Assembly (NCBI GenBank): GCA_009838515.1
Contig: VXRL01000031.1
Span: 100,773-164,772 of the forward strand
Direction of reading: 5' to 3'
Length of the DNA: 64,000 nt
Origin: Terriglobia bacterium
Lineage (GTDB): Bacteria > Acidobacteriota > Terriglobia > Bryobacterales > UBA6623
Under the pieces are notes generated by a model. It did not search any database. It saw nothing but the letters and a program-made list of their open reading frames with translations, and had not been told where the DNA came from. Positions 17,704 to 26,004 of this stretch are shown piece after piece (positions within the stretch are counted from its first letter, which is position 1; each line of letters opens with the position of its first letter). Position numbers and translations under genes: made by a program.

Positions 17704-17750
17704 GGTGGTCGAAAGTGGTCAAGAGTAGAGCAAAGTGGTCCAAATGGGAG
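17704..17750 (+). promoter_or_regulatory. MraZ operator: five boxes at exact 10-bp spacing
   Basis: Directly after the -10 hexamer there are five in-register 10-bp units with cores GGTGGTC (17704-17710), AGTGGTC (17714-17720), AGTAGAG (17724-17730), AGTGGTC (17734-17740) and ATGGGAG (17744-17750). Two are preceded by A to give AAGTGGTC. Known MraZ sites are direct repeats of GTGG- or AAAGTG-type boxes spaced by one helical turn in front of mraZ, so autoregulation of the whole dcw operon is the natural reading. The boxes cover the transcript start region, fitting repression. Confidence 0.8.
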
Positions 17751-17816
17751 CTTGCCCGCTGATGCGGTTGGAACCGGCGGAACGCGCTCGACTCTGTCCA
17801 CGCGGGTGAACGCGAC

Positions 17817-18308
17817 ATGTTCTGGGGCACTGAGACAGGCAGGGTCGACGCCAAGGGCCGGCTGAAGCTCTCGGCATCGCTGCATCGCAGCCTCAGGGAA
17901 CTCTGCGATGCGGCTGGGCGCGCGCCCGACAGCCCTGACCGTGAGCGTGCCCCCGATGTCTTCGTCACCAGCTTTGACGGTGAGGAGGTCAAGGTCTTTC
18001 CGTCGGAGGAATGGGCCAAGATCCTGAAGCAGATGGCATCGGCCGAGACCGCGACCGACGGCGAAGCGAACAACAGGCTGCTGATGCGGGCGAATAGCTT
18101 TGGCAAGCCCGAGAACCTCGACAACCAAGGCCGGCTGCTGCTGCCTGCGGCGCTGCGCAAGAAAACCGATTTCACTGGTCCCGTCATGATCCAGTGGCGC
18201 AACCACCACTTGGTCGTGTGGCGCGAGGAGACCTTCGAGCGGCAAGTCGCGAACAACGCGCCGACCTCGGGAGACCTCGCATACGGTGCGAGCACGCTGG
18301 GGCTGTGA
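17817..18308 (+). CDS. mraZ: transcriptional regulator MraZ
   Basis: DNA-binding regulator of the division and cell-wall cluster, forming a ring-shaped oligomer. Two SpoVT/AbrB-like halves are visible, each with the DxxGR motif: DAKGRLKLSASL (about residues 11-22) and DNQGRLLLPAAL (about 101-112). At 163 residues it is slightly longer than the usual 143-152, with an extra segment around residues 35-50 (APDSPDRERAPD). It is the first gene of the dcw operon and overlaps rsmH by one base (TGATG). Its probable operator lies at 17704-17750. Confidence 0.95.
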   Translation: MFWGTETGRVDAKGRLKLSASLHRSLRELCDAAGRAPDSPDRERAPDVFVTSFDGEEVKVFPSEEWAKILKQMASAETATDGEANNRLLMRANSFGKPENLDNQGRLLLPAALRKKTDFTGPVMIQWRNHHLVVWREETFERQVANNAPTSGDLAYGASTLGL

Positions 18309-19213
18309 TGGAGGAAGGTCTCGGACACTACTCCGTGATGGCAGACGAGATGGAACGCTACCTGTTCGGCGAAGGCGGCTCGATCCCGCGCGGGGTCTAC
18401 TGCGATTGTACTGCGGGAGCGGGCGGGCACGCTCTGCGCATTCTGCAACGCGCGGCGGGATGCAAGCTGATCGCGATCGACCGGGACGAGGACGCCCTTC
18501 GGCGCTGCCGGACACAGCTGTCCGGGTTCGGGAGTCGGGTCCGCTATTTTCACGGCGGCTTTTCCAGGCTGGCCCAAGCGGCCAAGGACTGCCTGCCGCT
18601 GGTCGGGATCTTGGCGGATCTGGGCCTGTCGCGCCTGCAGCTCGACGACGGGCGCCGAGGCTTCAGCCTGCGGCACCCCGGCCCGCTGGACATGCGCTTT
18701 GACCGCCGCCAGGCGCTGCAAGCCGACGAGCTCGTCAACCGGGGCGGTGAAGGCGACTTGGCCGACACGCTATACGGCTTGGCGGACGAGCGATTCAGCC
18801 GACGCATCGCCCGCGCCGTGGTCCGAGCGCGTCCGATTCGCGACACCGCGCACTTGTCCGAGGTCGTTGCCGCGGCGGTGCCGCGCAGCGCGGCCTCGCG
18901 CATCCATCCCGCGACCAAGACTTTTCAGGCACTGCGCATGGCAGTGAACGACGAACTCGGCGAGCTAGGCAAGCTGCTCGCCGACGTGCCGCGCCTGCTC
19001 GCTCCGGGCGGCCGGTTTGTCGTGTTGAGCTTTCACAGCGGCGAAGACCGCTTGGTGAAGCAGAGCTTCCGGCAGCTTGCGGCGGCCGGAACATATCGCC
19101 TGCTGACGCGCCGCATCGTGCGCCCGTCAGAGGGAGAAGTGCGGAGGAATCCAGCCAGCCGCAGCGCCCGCTTGCGAGCGGTGCAGCGCACGGAGATGGC
19201 GTATTCCGCCTAG
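18308..19213 (+). CDS. rsmH: 16S rRNA (cytosine(1402)-N(4))-methyltransferase
   Basis: S-adenosylmethionine-dependent methyltransferase modifying C1402 in the ribosomal P site. The SAM-binding motif DCTAGAGGHA, GILADLGLSRLQLDD and the late motif RFVVLSFHSGEDRLVK are diagnostic. The start ATG 18308 overlaps the mraZ stop and opens with GHYSVMADEM, matching the family's N-terminus (normally HxPVL); the open frame further upstream lies inside mraZ. At 301 residues it is normal length. It is second in the dcw operon, its standard place. Confidence 0.95.
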   Translation: MEEGLGHYSVMADEMERYLFGEGGSIPRGVYCDCTAGAGGHALRILQRAAGCKLIAIDRDEDALRRCRTQLSGFGSRVRYFHGGFSRLAQAAKDCLPLVGILADLGLSRLQLDDGRRGFSLRHPGPLDMRFDRRQALQADELVNRGGEGDLADTLYGLADERFSRRIARAVVRARPIRDTAHLSEVVAAAVPRSAASRIHPATKTFQALRMAVNDELGELGKLLADVPRLLAPGGRFVVLSFHSGEDRLVKQSFRQLAAAGTYRLLTRRIVRPSEGEVRRNPASRSARLRAVQRTEMAYSA

Positions 19214-19231
19214 AGGCAGGATCGGTTAGCA

Positions 19232-19771
19232 ATGGAGAAGGTACTAACGAAGAAGGCGCCGCCGGGACGGCCATCCCACCACGGCCGGCGTGGCGTGCCC
19301 AAGGAGCGCGCCACGCCCAGCCCGTCCGTGCCCGGCGGCGCCACCTCGCCCGCAGCGGCGCAAGCGCAGCCGATGTCGATCGGAGGCGCGCCGCTGTACC
19401 AGAAGCACATTGACAACAGCGGAATCCGCTACAGGCACGACCCGCGGGACCGAGAAGTCTGGCGCGTCGGTCTGAGCCTGGGCCTGTTCCTGCTGGTATT
19501 GTCGATCTTGCTGTGGGGGCCGCAGAGATTGGTCACCCAATCCGGCTACAAGCAGGAGGTGCTTCGCCAGCGGGTTGGACAGTTGCAGGCCGTGCGCGAT
19601 GAGCTGAAGATGCAGCGCGGACGGTTGGAGGACCTGCGGCGTGTCGCGGCGCTAGCCGAGCAGATGGGGCTGCGACAGACCGAGCCGGACAGCTATAGCT
19701 GGTTCGCTCTGATGCAGGGAGATGGCGAGGCGGACACGACCGTGGCGCGATTGCTGCGATCTGGCGAGTGA
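19232..19771 (+). CDS. ftsL: FtsL-like cell division protein
   Basis: Called mainly by position (between rsmH and ftsI) and topology. It has a long basic, Pro/Ala-rich cytoplasmic N-terminus (about residues 1-75), one transmembrane helix (about 80-100, VGLSLGLFLLVLSILLWG) and a coiled-coil extracytoplasmic stretch (about 105-145, VLRQRVGQLQAVRDELKMQ) as in FtsL/DivIC. At 179 residues it is longer than E. coli FtsL (121), mainly through the cytoplasmic tail. FtsL bridges FtsQ/FtsB to FtsW-FtsI in the divisome. No separate FtsB is in this window. Confidence 0.78.
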   Translation: MEKVLTKKAPPGRPSHHGRRGVPKERATPSPSVPGGATSPAAAQAQPMSIGGAPLYQKHIDNSGIRYRHDPRDREVWRVGLSLGLFLLVLSILLWGPQRLVTQSGYKQEVLRQRVGQLQAVRDELKMQRGRLEDLRRVAALAEQMGLRQTEPDSYSWFALMQGDGEADTTVARLLRSGE

Positions 19772-19848
19772 CTTCTGAGCGAAGCTGTGGGATTCCAACG
19801 GTACATGCTGAGATCTGAAGGCGATAGGGGGCAAGCCAAGAGCTAGCG

Positions 19849-22026
19849 GTGAAATTGATGATCAGAGCGGAGCGGGCAGGCGGCGCCTTCGCGTCCATGC
19901 GGCGGCTGCTCGGATCGAGTTCCAACCGCCGAATCCTGGCCGTGGTCTGTGTCGCGGCGGGATGGTTCCTGCTTGTGCTCGCCAAGCTGGTCGACTTGCA
20001 GGTCCGCCAGCACGAACAACTCTCCGCCAAGGCGACGCGCCAGCATGTCGGCAGCGTGGATATTCCCGCGCGCAGGGGGCATCTCATCGATCGCCACGGG
20101 CGAGAGCTGGCCCTGAGCATGCAGATGGATTCCATCGGGATCTTCTCCAATCACGTGTCCGATCCACCGGCCGTGGCGGCTGCTCTGGCCGAGGCCGTCG
20201 CCGTCGACGAACAGGCGCTGCGCAGGAGGATCGAGAGGGGCGGATTCCAATGGGTCAAGCGGCTGGTCACCTTGGCCGAAGCGCAGCGAGCCCGCGCTCT
20301 GGGCCTAGACTTCCTGCACTTCGAGGAAGAGAGCCGCCGCTACTATCCCTATGGCTGGGTGGCAGCCCAAGTGCTGGGCACCGTAGGCATCGACCACACC
20401 GGCCAAGCCGGCCTTGAGCAGAAGTTCGAGAGCCAGTTGCGCGGCACGCCGGGACGCGGCCTGATGCAATACGACGCTCTACGGCGGCGATACGGCTGGC
20501 AAGTGCTGCAAGCGCCCAAGCCCGGCAGCGACGTGTTGCTCAACCTCGATCTGGAGTTGCAGTCGCTGGCTGACCTAGAACTCGAACGCGCTGTGCGCGA
20601 AACGAAGTCCCAGTCGGGAACGATCGTCCTGATGCGTCCTGGCGGCGGGGAAATCCTCGCCATGGCTAGCTGGCCTCGGTTCGATCCCAACGGATTGTCG
20701 AGAACCAAGGAGGATCTTGAGAATCTACGTAACTTTGCGGTCAGTGCCATGGTCGAACCAGGGTCCACCTTCAAAGTCTTGACTGCGTCAGCGGCCTTGG
20801 AGGAGGGGCTGGTGAGCGTCGAAGATGAGTTCGATTGCGAGATGGGGGGCATGTGGATCGACCGGCGGCGTATCCGCGATCACCACCCGTACGGAATTCT
20901 GACGATGCCGCAGGTACTGATGAAGTCGAGCAACGTCGGCACGATCAAGATCGGCTACCGGGTCGGGGCGGAGAGGTTGCACGACTACATCCGCCGCTTC
21001 GGGTTCGGCACCAAGACTGGCGTCAACCTCCCGGGCGAGATCCACGGACTGGTCCGGCCGTTGGAGAGATGGTCCGATGCCTCGCTAGCGTCTCTCTCGA
21101 TGGGGCAGGAAATCGGCGTGACCGCGGTGCAGATGGCCAGCCTGTTCGGCACGATCGCCAACGGGGGGGTCCGGGTCAAGCCCCGGGTAGTCCGCGCGAT
21201 TCGAGAGAGCGGCTCGCAGGAAGTGCCGCTAGAGCCACCGTCGGCCGAGCGAGTGATCAGCCAGGACACCGCCGCGACGATGCAGGTGATTCTGGAGCAG
21301 GTCGTCCAGGGAGGCACTGGCCGCTTCGCGCAGATCCAAGGCTATCGCGTGGCGGGCAAGACCGGCACGGCCCAAATGATCAATCCGGTCACGCGCTCTT
21401 TCAGGGACGGCATGTACTTGGCCAGCTTCTGCGGATTCGCGCCGGTCAACAATCCGGCCGTAGTCGGCGTGGTGATGTTGTTCGATCCACGCGGTCAGTT
21501 CTACTACGGTGGCCGAATTGCGGCCCCGGTGTTCTCGACTGTCGTGCGGCAGGCTCTGCGCATCCTGGACGTAGCGCCGTCCCGGATCCCTTCGCTCCCC
21601 GTGCGACCACCAGCTGATGTCGACTCGCTTCTGTTGGCGGACTTCATCGAGGGCCGGGCTCGCGACTCCGAGGACGAGCCGATCTTTCCGGGCCGGAACG
21701 AGGCGGGGCCGGCAGAATGGGAGGCTCCCACTGCCGAGGCTACGTCGCGGCAACCAGAATCTGCGTCGACATGGACTTTCGCTCAGGAGCCGCATGGCGA
21801 GTCGCTCACCGCTCCCGACGTGCTTGGGCTCACAATGCGCGAGGTGTTCGCGCTAGGGGCCCAGCGCGGCATCCCGATCGAACCGCATGGCAGTGGGTTT
21901 GCCCAGCAGCAGTACCCCGGGCCCAACGAAGCCCTGTCGGCAGGCGATCCGATCAAGGTCGTTTTCGGTGCGGCGAGAGTTGAATTGCGCAAGGCCCTGG
22001 ATTCGGCCGGCGAGGGTGGCGGATGA
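19849..22026 (+). CDS. ftsI: septal class B penicillin-binding protein with C-terminal PASTA domain
   Basis: Peptidoglycan transpeptidase of the septum. Residues about 20-45 form a signal anchor (LAVVCVAAGWFLLVLAKLVDL), followed by a pedestal domain (IPARRGHLIDRHGREL) and the transpeptidase domain with the three active-site motifs: S in PGSTFK (about residue 306), SSN (about 361) and KTGT (about 505). A C-terminal PASTA-like module (about 655-715, APDVLGLTMREVFALGAQRGI) follows a variable linker, as in SpoVD/PBP2x-type proteins and unlike E. coli FtsI. Start is GTG 19849, with ATG 19858 as an alternative. It overlaps murE by ATGA. Confidence 0.94.
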   Translation: MKLMIRAERAGGAFASMRRLLGSSSNRRILAVVCVAAGWFLLVLAKLVDLQVRQHEQLSAKATRQHVGSVDIPARRGHLIDRHGRELALSMQMDSIGIFSNHVSDPPAVAAALAEAVAVDEQALRRRIERGGFQWVKRLVTLAEAQRARALGLDFLHFEEESRRYYPYGWVAAQVLGTVGIDHTGQAGLEQKFESQLRGTPGRGLMQYDALRRRYGWQVLQAPKPGSDVLLNLDLELQSLADLELERAVRETKSQSGTIVLMRPGGGEILAMASWPRFDPNGLSRTKEDLENLRNFAVSAMVEPGSTFKVLTASAALEEGLVSVEDEFDCEMGGMWIDRRRIRDHHPYGILTMPQVLMKSSNVGTIKIGYRVGAERLHDYIRRFGFGTKTGVNLPGEIHGLVRPLERWSDASLASLSMGQEIGVTAVQMASLFGTIANGGVRVKPRVVRAIRESGSQEVPLEPPSAERVISQDTAATMQVILEQVVQGGTGRFAQIQGYRVAGKTGTAQMINPVTRSFRDGMYLASFCGFAPVNNPAVVGVVMLFDPRGQFYYGGRIAAPVFSTVVRQALRILDVAPSRIPSLPVRPPADVDSLLLADFIEGRARDSEDEPIFPGRNEAGPAEWEAPTAEATSRQPESASTWTFAQEPHGESLTAPDVLGLTMREVFALGAQRGIPIEPHGSGFAQQQYPGPNEALSAGDPIKVVFGAARVELRKALDSAGEGGG

Positions 22027-23504
22027 GACTGCGTGCGATGTTGGAAGGCAGCGCGGTCGGTCCGGTGCCGGATCTGGAGGTCACGGGTCTACAGTACGAT
22101 TCGCGCAAGCTCCTCGCAGGCGAGGCGTTCTTTGCCTTTCCCGGCGAGCAGGTCGATGGCCACCAGTTCGTGCCCGCTGCCTTTCGGGACGGCGCCGCGG
22201 CCATTGTCAGCGAGCGCAGCGCCCCGGAGGGAATGGAATCGCGATGGGCTCGCGTTTCGCACGGCCGCCGCTCCCTGGCGACGGCGGCGCTCCGCTTCTA
22301 CGAGCGTCCGGACCGTGATGTCAGCGTCACAGCTGTCACCGGGACGAACGGCAAGACCTCCACCGTGCATCTGCTCGATGCCCTGCTTCGGTCGGTTGGC
22401 AAGACCACGGCCTTGCTGGGCACGATTGAGCAGCGCATCGGCGAGCGCGTCGCGAAGTCGATCAACACTACGCCCGAGTCGCTGGACATCGTCCGATCGC
22501 TCGCGAAACTGCGCGAGATTGGTGGTAGCCACGCCACCATCGAGGCCTCTTCGCACGCCCTCGCTCTCTCGCGCATCTACGGAATCGAATTCCATACGGC
22601 GGTCTTTACCAATCTCTCCAGGGAACATCTCGACTTCCATGGGGACATGGAGTCCTACGCCGCTGCAAAGAGGTGCCTGTTCTTGGGTGCCGGCGCGCGA
22701 CCGCCGCTCAACGCCGTTATCAACGCGGACGACAAGGCGGGGCGGGAGTTGCTCAAGCTAGAGGGCTTGCGGCTGCTTTCCTACGGCCGGCTCCCAGAGG
22801 CATGCGTGCGTGCCTCAAAGGTTCAGTCGGACGCCCGGGGCGTCCGCTTCAACGTCAACTCGCCGGCGGGCCGCATTCGAGTGGAGTCGAATCTGATGGG
22901 CGACTTCAACGTGGACAACATTCTCGCCGCAGTGGGCGCCGCCCAGTGCCACGGCCTGGGCGCAGCCGAGATTGAAGCTGGGCTGATGGCGGTGCCGCCT
23001 GCTCCGGGGCGCTTCGAGACCGTCGACTGCGGCCAGCCGTTCTTGGTGGTCGTGGACTACGCCCACACGCCCGACGCCCTGCACCGCTCCATTGAAGCAG
23101 CCAGAGACATCGTTCGGCGCAAGGACCCGCCCGGAAGAGTCTTGACGTTGTTTGGCTGCGGAGGGGACAGGGATCGGACCAAGCGCGCTCCCATGGGGAA
23201 TATCGCCGGGAAACTGAGCGACTTCGTGATGCTGACTTCCGACAATCCTCGCAGCGAGGATCCGCTGGCGATTATCCAGGAGGTGGCCGCCGGACTGCGA
23301 CAGGCCAGCGATGCGTGGACCGTCCACCCTGACCGAGCGGAAGCCATCAAGGGCGTGCTGTACGAGGCACGCTGCCGAGACATCGTGCTGATCGCGGGCA
23401 AGGGCCACGAGACCACGCAAACTACGCGCCAAGGCACGCTCCCCTTCGACGACCGCAAGGCCGTTCGGGCGGCGCTGCATGAAAAAGGGTACTTCAGGGC
23501 ATGA
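22023..23504 (+). CDS. murE: UDP-MurNAc-L-Ala-D-Glu:meso-diaminopimelate ligase
   Basis: Cytoplasmic Mur ligase adding the third amino acid of the stem peptide. The ATP P-loop TGTNGKTST lies near residue 109, and the central domain has ATIEASSHAL and VVDYAHTPDAL. The substrate-specificity motif DNPR (LTSDNPRSEDP) near residue 403 marks meso-diaminopimelate rather than lysine enzymes. Its 493 residues are full length. It overlaps ftsI and murF by ATGA at both ends, implying translational coupling. Confidence 0.96.
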   Translation: MRLRAMLEGSAVGPVPDLEVTGLQYDSRKLLAGEAFFAFPGEQVDGHQFVPAAFRDGAAAIVSERSAPEGMESRWARVSHGRRSLATAALRFYERPDRDVSVTAVTGTNGKTSTVHLLDALLRSVGKTTALLGTIEQRIGERVAKSINTTPESLDIVRSLAKLREIGGSHATIEASSHALALSRIYGIEFHTAVFTNLSREHLDFHGDMESYAAAKRCLFLGAGARPPLNAVINADDKAGRELLKLEGLRLLSYGRLPEACVRASKVQSDARGVRFNVNSPAGRIRVESNLMGDFNVDNILAAVGAAQCHGLGAAEIEAGLMAVPPAPGRFETVDCGQPFLVVVDYAHTPDALHRSIEAARDIVRRKDPPGRVLTLFGCGGDRDRTKRAPMGNIAGKLSDFVMLTSDNPRSEDPLAIIQEVAAGLRQASDAWTVHPDRAEAIKGVLYEARCRDIVLIAGKGHETTQTTRQGTLPFDDRKAVRAALHEKGYFRA

Positions 23505-24865
23505 CGCTGCAGCTGTCCCAGATTCGTGCGTGGCTAGGCCTGCCCGCCCAAGGCGCCTCCGGAACGGCCCGCGGATGTTCGATCGATTCGCGCAGCGTAA
23601 AGGGCGGGGAGCTGTTCTTCGCGATTCGTGGGCCGTCGAACGATGGCCATGACTACGTCCCCGAGGCACTTGCCAAGGGAGCGGTTGCCGCAGTGGTCCG
23701 GCGTGACTACCGCGGTGATGGCCCGCTGTTGCGGGTAGAGGACACATCGCTCGCCCTAGGCCGGCTCGGGGCTGAAGCTCGCAGGGAATGGAGGGGAACA
23801 GTCGTCGCCGTGACCGGCAGCAGCGGCAAGACTACCACGAAGGACATCATCGCAGCGCTGTTGCAGGGCATCTTGCCGGTGGCGAAGTCGCAGGGCAATC
23901 TCAACAACGAATACGGCTTGCCGCTATCGCTGCTCAGGATCCCCGATCAGGTTCGTACGGCAGTTGTCGAGATCGGGATTAACAGGGTCGGCGAGATGCG
24001 CCCGTTAGGAGAGATTGCCGCGCCGGACGTGAGCGTCGTGACCAACGTTGGCACCGCCCACGTCGGGAATTTCGTCTCTGTTGAAGAGATCGCGGCCGAG
24101 AAGGGCCGCTTGGTCGAGGCGCTGGCTCCGACGGGCACGGCCGTGCTCAATGCGGACGACGACCGCGTGGCGGCGTTCCGCGATCGACACTCCGGAACAG
24201 TGGTGACTTACGGCATCGAGCGCTCTGCCGACCTACGGGCCGAGGACGTCGAACTGCTGGGCGCCGATGGCTCGCGCTTCCGGCTCAATGGCCATCCGAT
24301 GCATTCGCCGCTGGCCGGCCGGCACAACGTCTACAACGCCTTGGCAGCTGCCGCCGCTGCCGCGGCCTTGGGAGTCGCTCCCGAGCGCCTCGGCGAGCCG
24401 CTGAGAGGTCTTCAACCCTCCACCATGCGAGGAAGCGTCCGTCAGATCGCAGGCATCACGTTCATCGACGACTGCTACAACGCGAGCCCGCCCGCCATGG
24501 AAGCCATGTTGGAGGTCTTGCGCGGCACGCCGGCGTCGCGCCGGATCGCGGTCTTGGGCGAGATGCGCGAGCTCGGCTCCAGGTCGCGGGAGCTGCACCG
24601 CTGCGTGGGGGCGGCCGTGGGACGGGCTGGCATCGACCACTTGGTCGCCGTTGCCGGGGATGCTGCCGAGATCGCCGCAGCATCAGGGATCTCGGCAGAG
24701 TTCCACGCGTCTCCCGAGTCGGCCGCTTCCGCCTTGACGGGAATGCTGCGCCAGGGCGATGCAGTGCTGTTCAAGGCATCGCGCGGGGTGCAGCTCGAGC
24801 GGGCGCGGGATATCGTTTGCGGCTGCCTTGGCGCGGTGGCTTCCGAGGGACGGGAGGCCGCGTAG
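23501..24865 (+). CDS. murF: UDP-MurNAc-tripeptide:D-Ala-D-Ala ligase
   Basis: Last Mur ligase, attaching D-Ala-D-Ala to form UDP-MurNAc-pentapeptide. It has an N-terminal UDP-binding domain (CSIDSRSVKGGELFFAI), the P-loop TGSSGKTTTKD near residue 105, and FIDDCYNASPPAMEAML plus LGEMRELG in the C-terminal domain. Length 454 is typical. The D-Ala-D-Ala ligase (ddl) that supplies its substrate is not in this cluster. It ends 5 bp before mraY. Confidence 0.96.
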   Translation: MTLQLSQIRAWLGLPAQGASGTARGCSIDSRSVKGGELFFAIRGPSNDGHDYVPEALAKGAVAAVVRRDYRGDGPLLRVEDTSLALGRLGAEARREWRGTVVAVTGSSGKTTTKDIIAALLQGILPVAKSQGNLNNEYGLPLSLLRIPDQVRTAVVEIGINRVGEMRPLGEIAAPDVSVVTNVGTAHVGNFVSVEEIAAEKGRLVEALAPTGTAVLNADDDRVAAFRDRHSGTVVTYGIERSADLRAEDVELLGADGSRFRLNGHPMHSPLAGRHNVYNALAAAAAAAALGVAPERLGEPLRGLQPSTMRGSVRQIAGITFIDDCYNASPPAMEAMLEVLRGTPASRRIAVLGEMRELGSRSRELHRCVGAAVGRAGIDHLVAVAGDAAEIAAASGISAEFHASPESAASALTGMLRQGDAVLFKASRGVQLERARDIVCGCLGAVASEGREAA

Positions 24866-24870
24866 CCCGC

Positions 24871-26004
24871 ATGCTGTACGAGCTTCTCTTCGAGCCGCTG
24901 TCCTCCGCATTCGGAGCGTTGCGTGTCTTCGGCTACATCACAGTCCGCACGACGATGGCGACATTCACGGCCTTGCTGATCGGGCTGTCGGTCGGCCCTT
25001 GGCTGATCCGCCGTCTGCAGGCAGCGCAGATTGGCCAGTACATCCGGGCCGAGGGCCCGCAGTCGCACCAGTGGAAGGCGGGGACCCCGACCATGGGGGG
25101 GCTGCTCATCGGCTTGGCCACCATCCTTCCGACACTGCTGTGGGCCGACCTTAGCAACGTCTACGTTGGAATCGCGCTCGCGGCGTTTGTCGGATTTGGG
25201 CTCATCGGGTTCTTGGATGACTACAACAAGTTGGCCAAGAAACAAAACCTCGGCCTGACATCGAGGCAAAAGCTTGGCTTTCAGATCGCCCTGACCCTAC
25301 TCATCGGGCTGGTCTTGGTCGTGCTGAGCAGTCGCGGGGACTACTCGATGGCGCTATCGCTGCCATTCGTGAAGAACTTTCGGCCAGAGCTGGTCATCCA
25401 GTCGTTGCTGGGCAGTCCAGTAACGCTTCCGTTCGCCTATGTGGGCTTCTTCGGGTGGTTGTTCTTCGTGTTGGCCGGTACTGCCAACGGCGTCAACCTG
25501 ACCGATGGCCTGGATGGCTTGGCCATTGGATTGACCATCGTTTGTGCCGGAGCGCTGGCGATTCTCGCGTATGTTGCAGGACACGCCGAGATCTCCGCCT
25601 ACCTCGACGTGCCCAGCGTCCCGCTGGCGGCGGAACTTACGATCTTCTGCGGTGCCATGGTCGGAGCCAGTCTGGCGTTCCTGTGGTATAACGCCCACCC
25701 TGCGGAGATCTTCATGGGCGACGTGGGCTCGCTCAGCCTTGGCGGAGCACTTGCCACTGTGGCCGTCTTGGCGAAGCAGGAAGTCGTGCTGCTGCTAATC
25801 GGGGCCGTGTTCGTGATCGAGACGGTGTCTGTCATCCTCCAGGTGGGCAGTTTCAAGCTCACAGGCAAGCGCATCTTCCGCATGTCGCCCATTCACCATC
25901 ACTTCGAACAGCTCGGCTGGCCCGAGTCCAAGATCATCACGCGGTTATGGATCGTGGGTCTGATCATGGCGCTGATGGCCTTGAGCACCCTGAAGCTACG
26001 ATGA
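24871..26004 (+). CDS. mraY: phospho-MurNAc-pentapeptide translocase
   Basis: Polytopic membrane enzyme transferring phospho-MurNAc-pentapeptide to undecaprenyl phosphate to make lipid I. About ten transmembrane helices are evident in 377 residues. Signature motifs are GTPTMGGLLI, GFLDDYNKL (Mg-binding aspartates), NGVNLTDGLDGLA and SPIHHHFEQLGWPE. The frame is open 54 bp further upstream, inside murF, but ATG 24871 gives the usual N-terminus. It overlaps murD by ATGA. Confidence 0.97.
   Translation: MLYELLFEPLSSAFGALRVFGYITVRTTMATFTALLIGLSVGPWLIRRLQAAQIGQYIRAEGPQSHQWKAGTPTMGGLLIGLATILPTLLWADLSNVYVGIALAAFVGFGLIGFLDDYNKLAKKQNLGLTSRQKLGFQIALTLLIGLVLVVLSSRGDYSMALSLPFVKNFRPELVIQSLLGSPVTLPFAYVGFFGWLFFVLAGTANGVNLTDGLDGLAIGLTIVCAGALAILAYVAGHAEISAYLDVPSVPLAAELTIFCGAMVGASLAFLWYNAHPAEIFMGDVGSLSLGGALATVAVLAKQEVVLLLIGAVFVIETVSVILQVGSFKLTGKRIFRMSPIHHHFEQLGWPESKIITRLWIVGLIMALMALSTLKLR

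Noticed and set aside
17704..17750. The 10-bp repeats ahead of mraZ as a CRISPR or minisatellite
   Set aside because: Units are too short and lack spacers; position and core sequence fit MraZ boxes.
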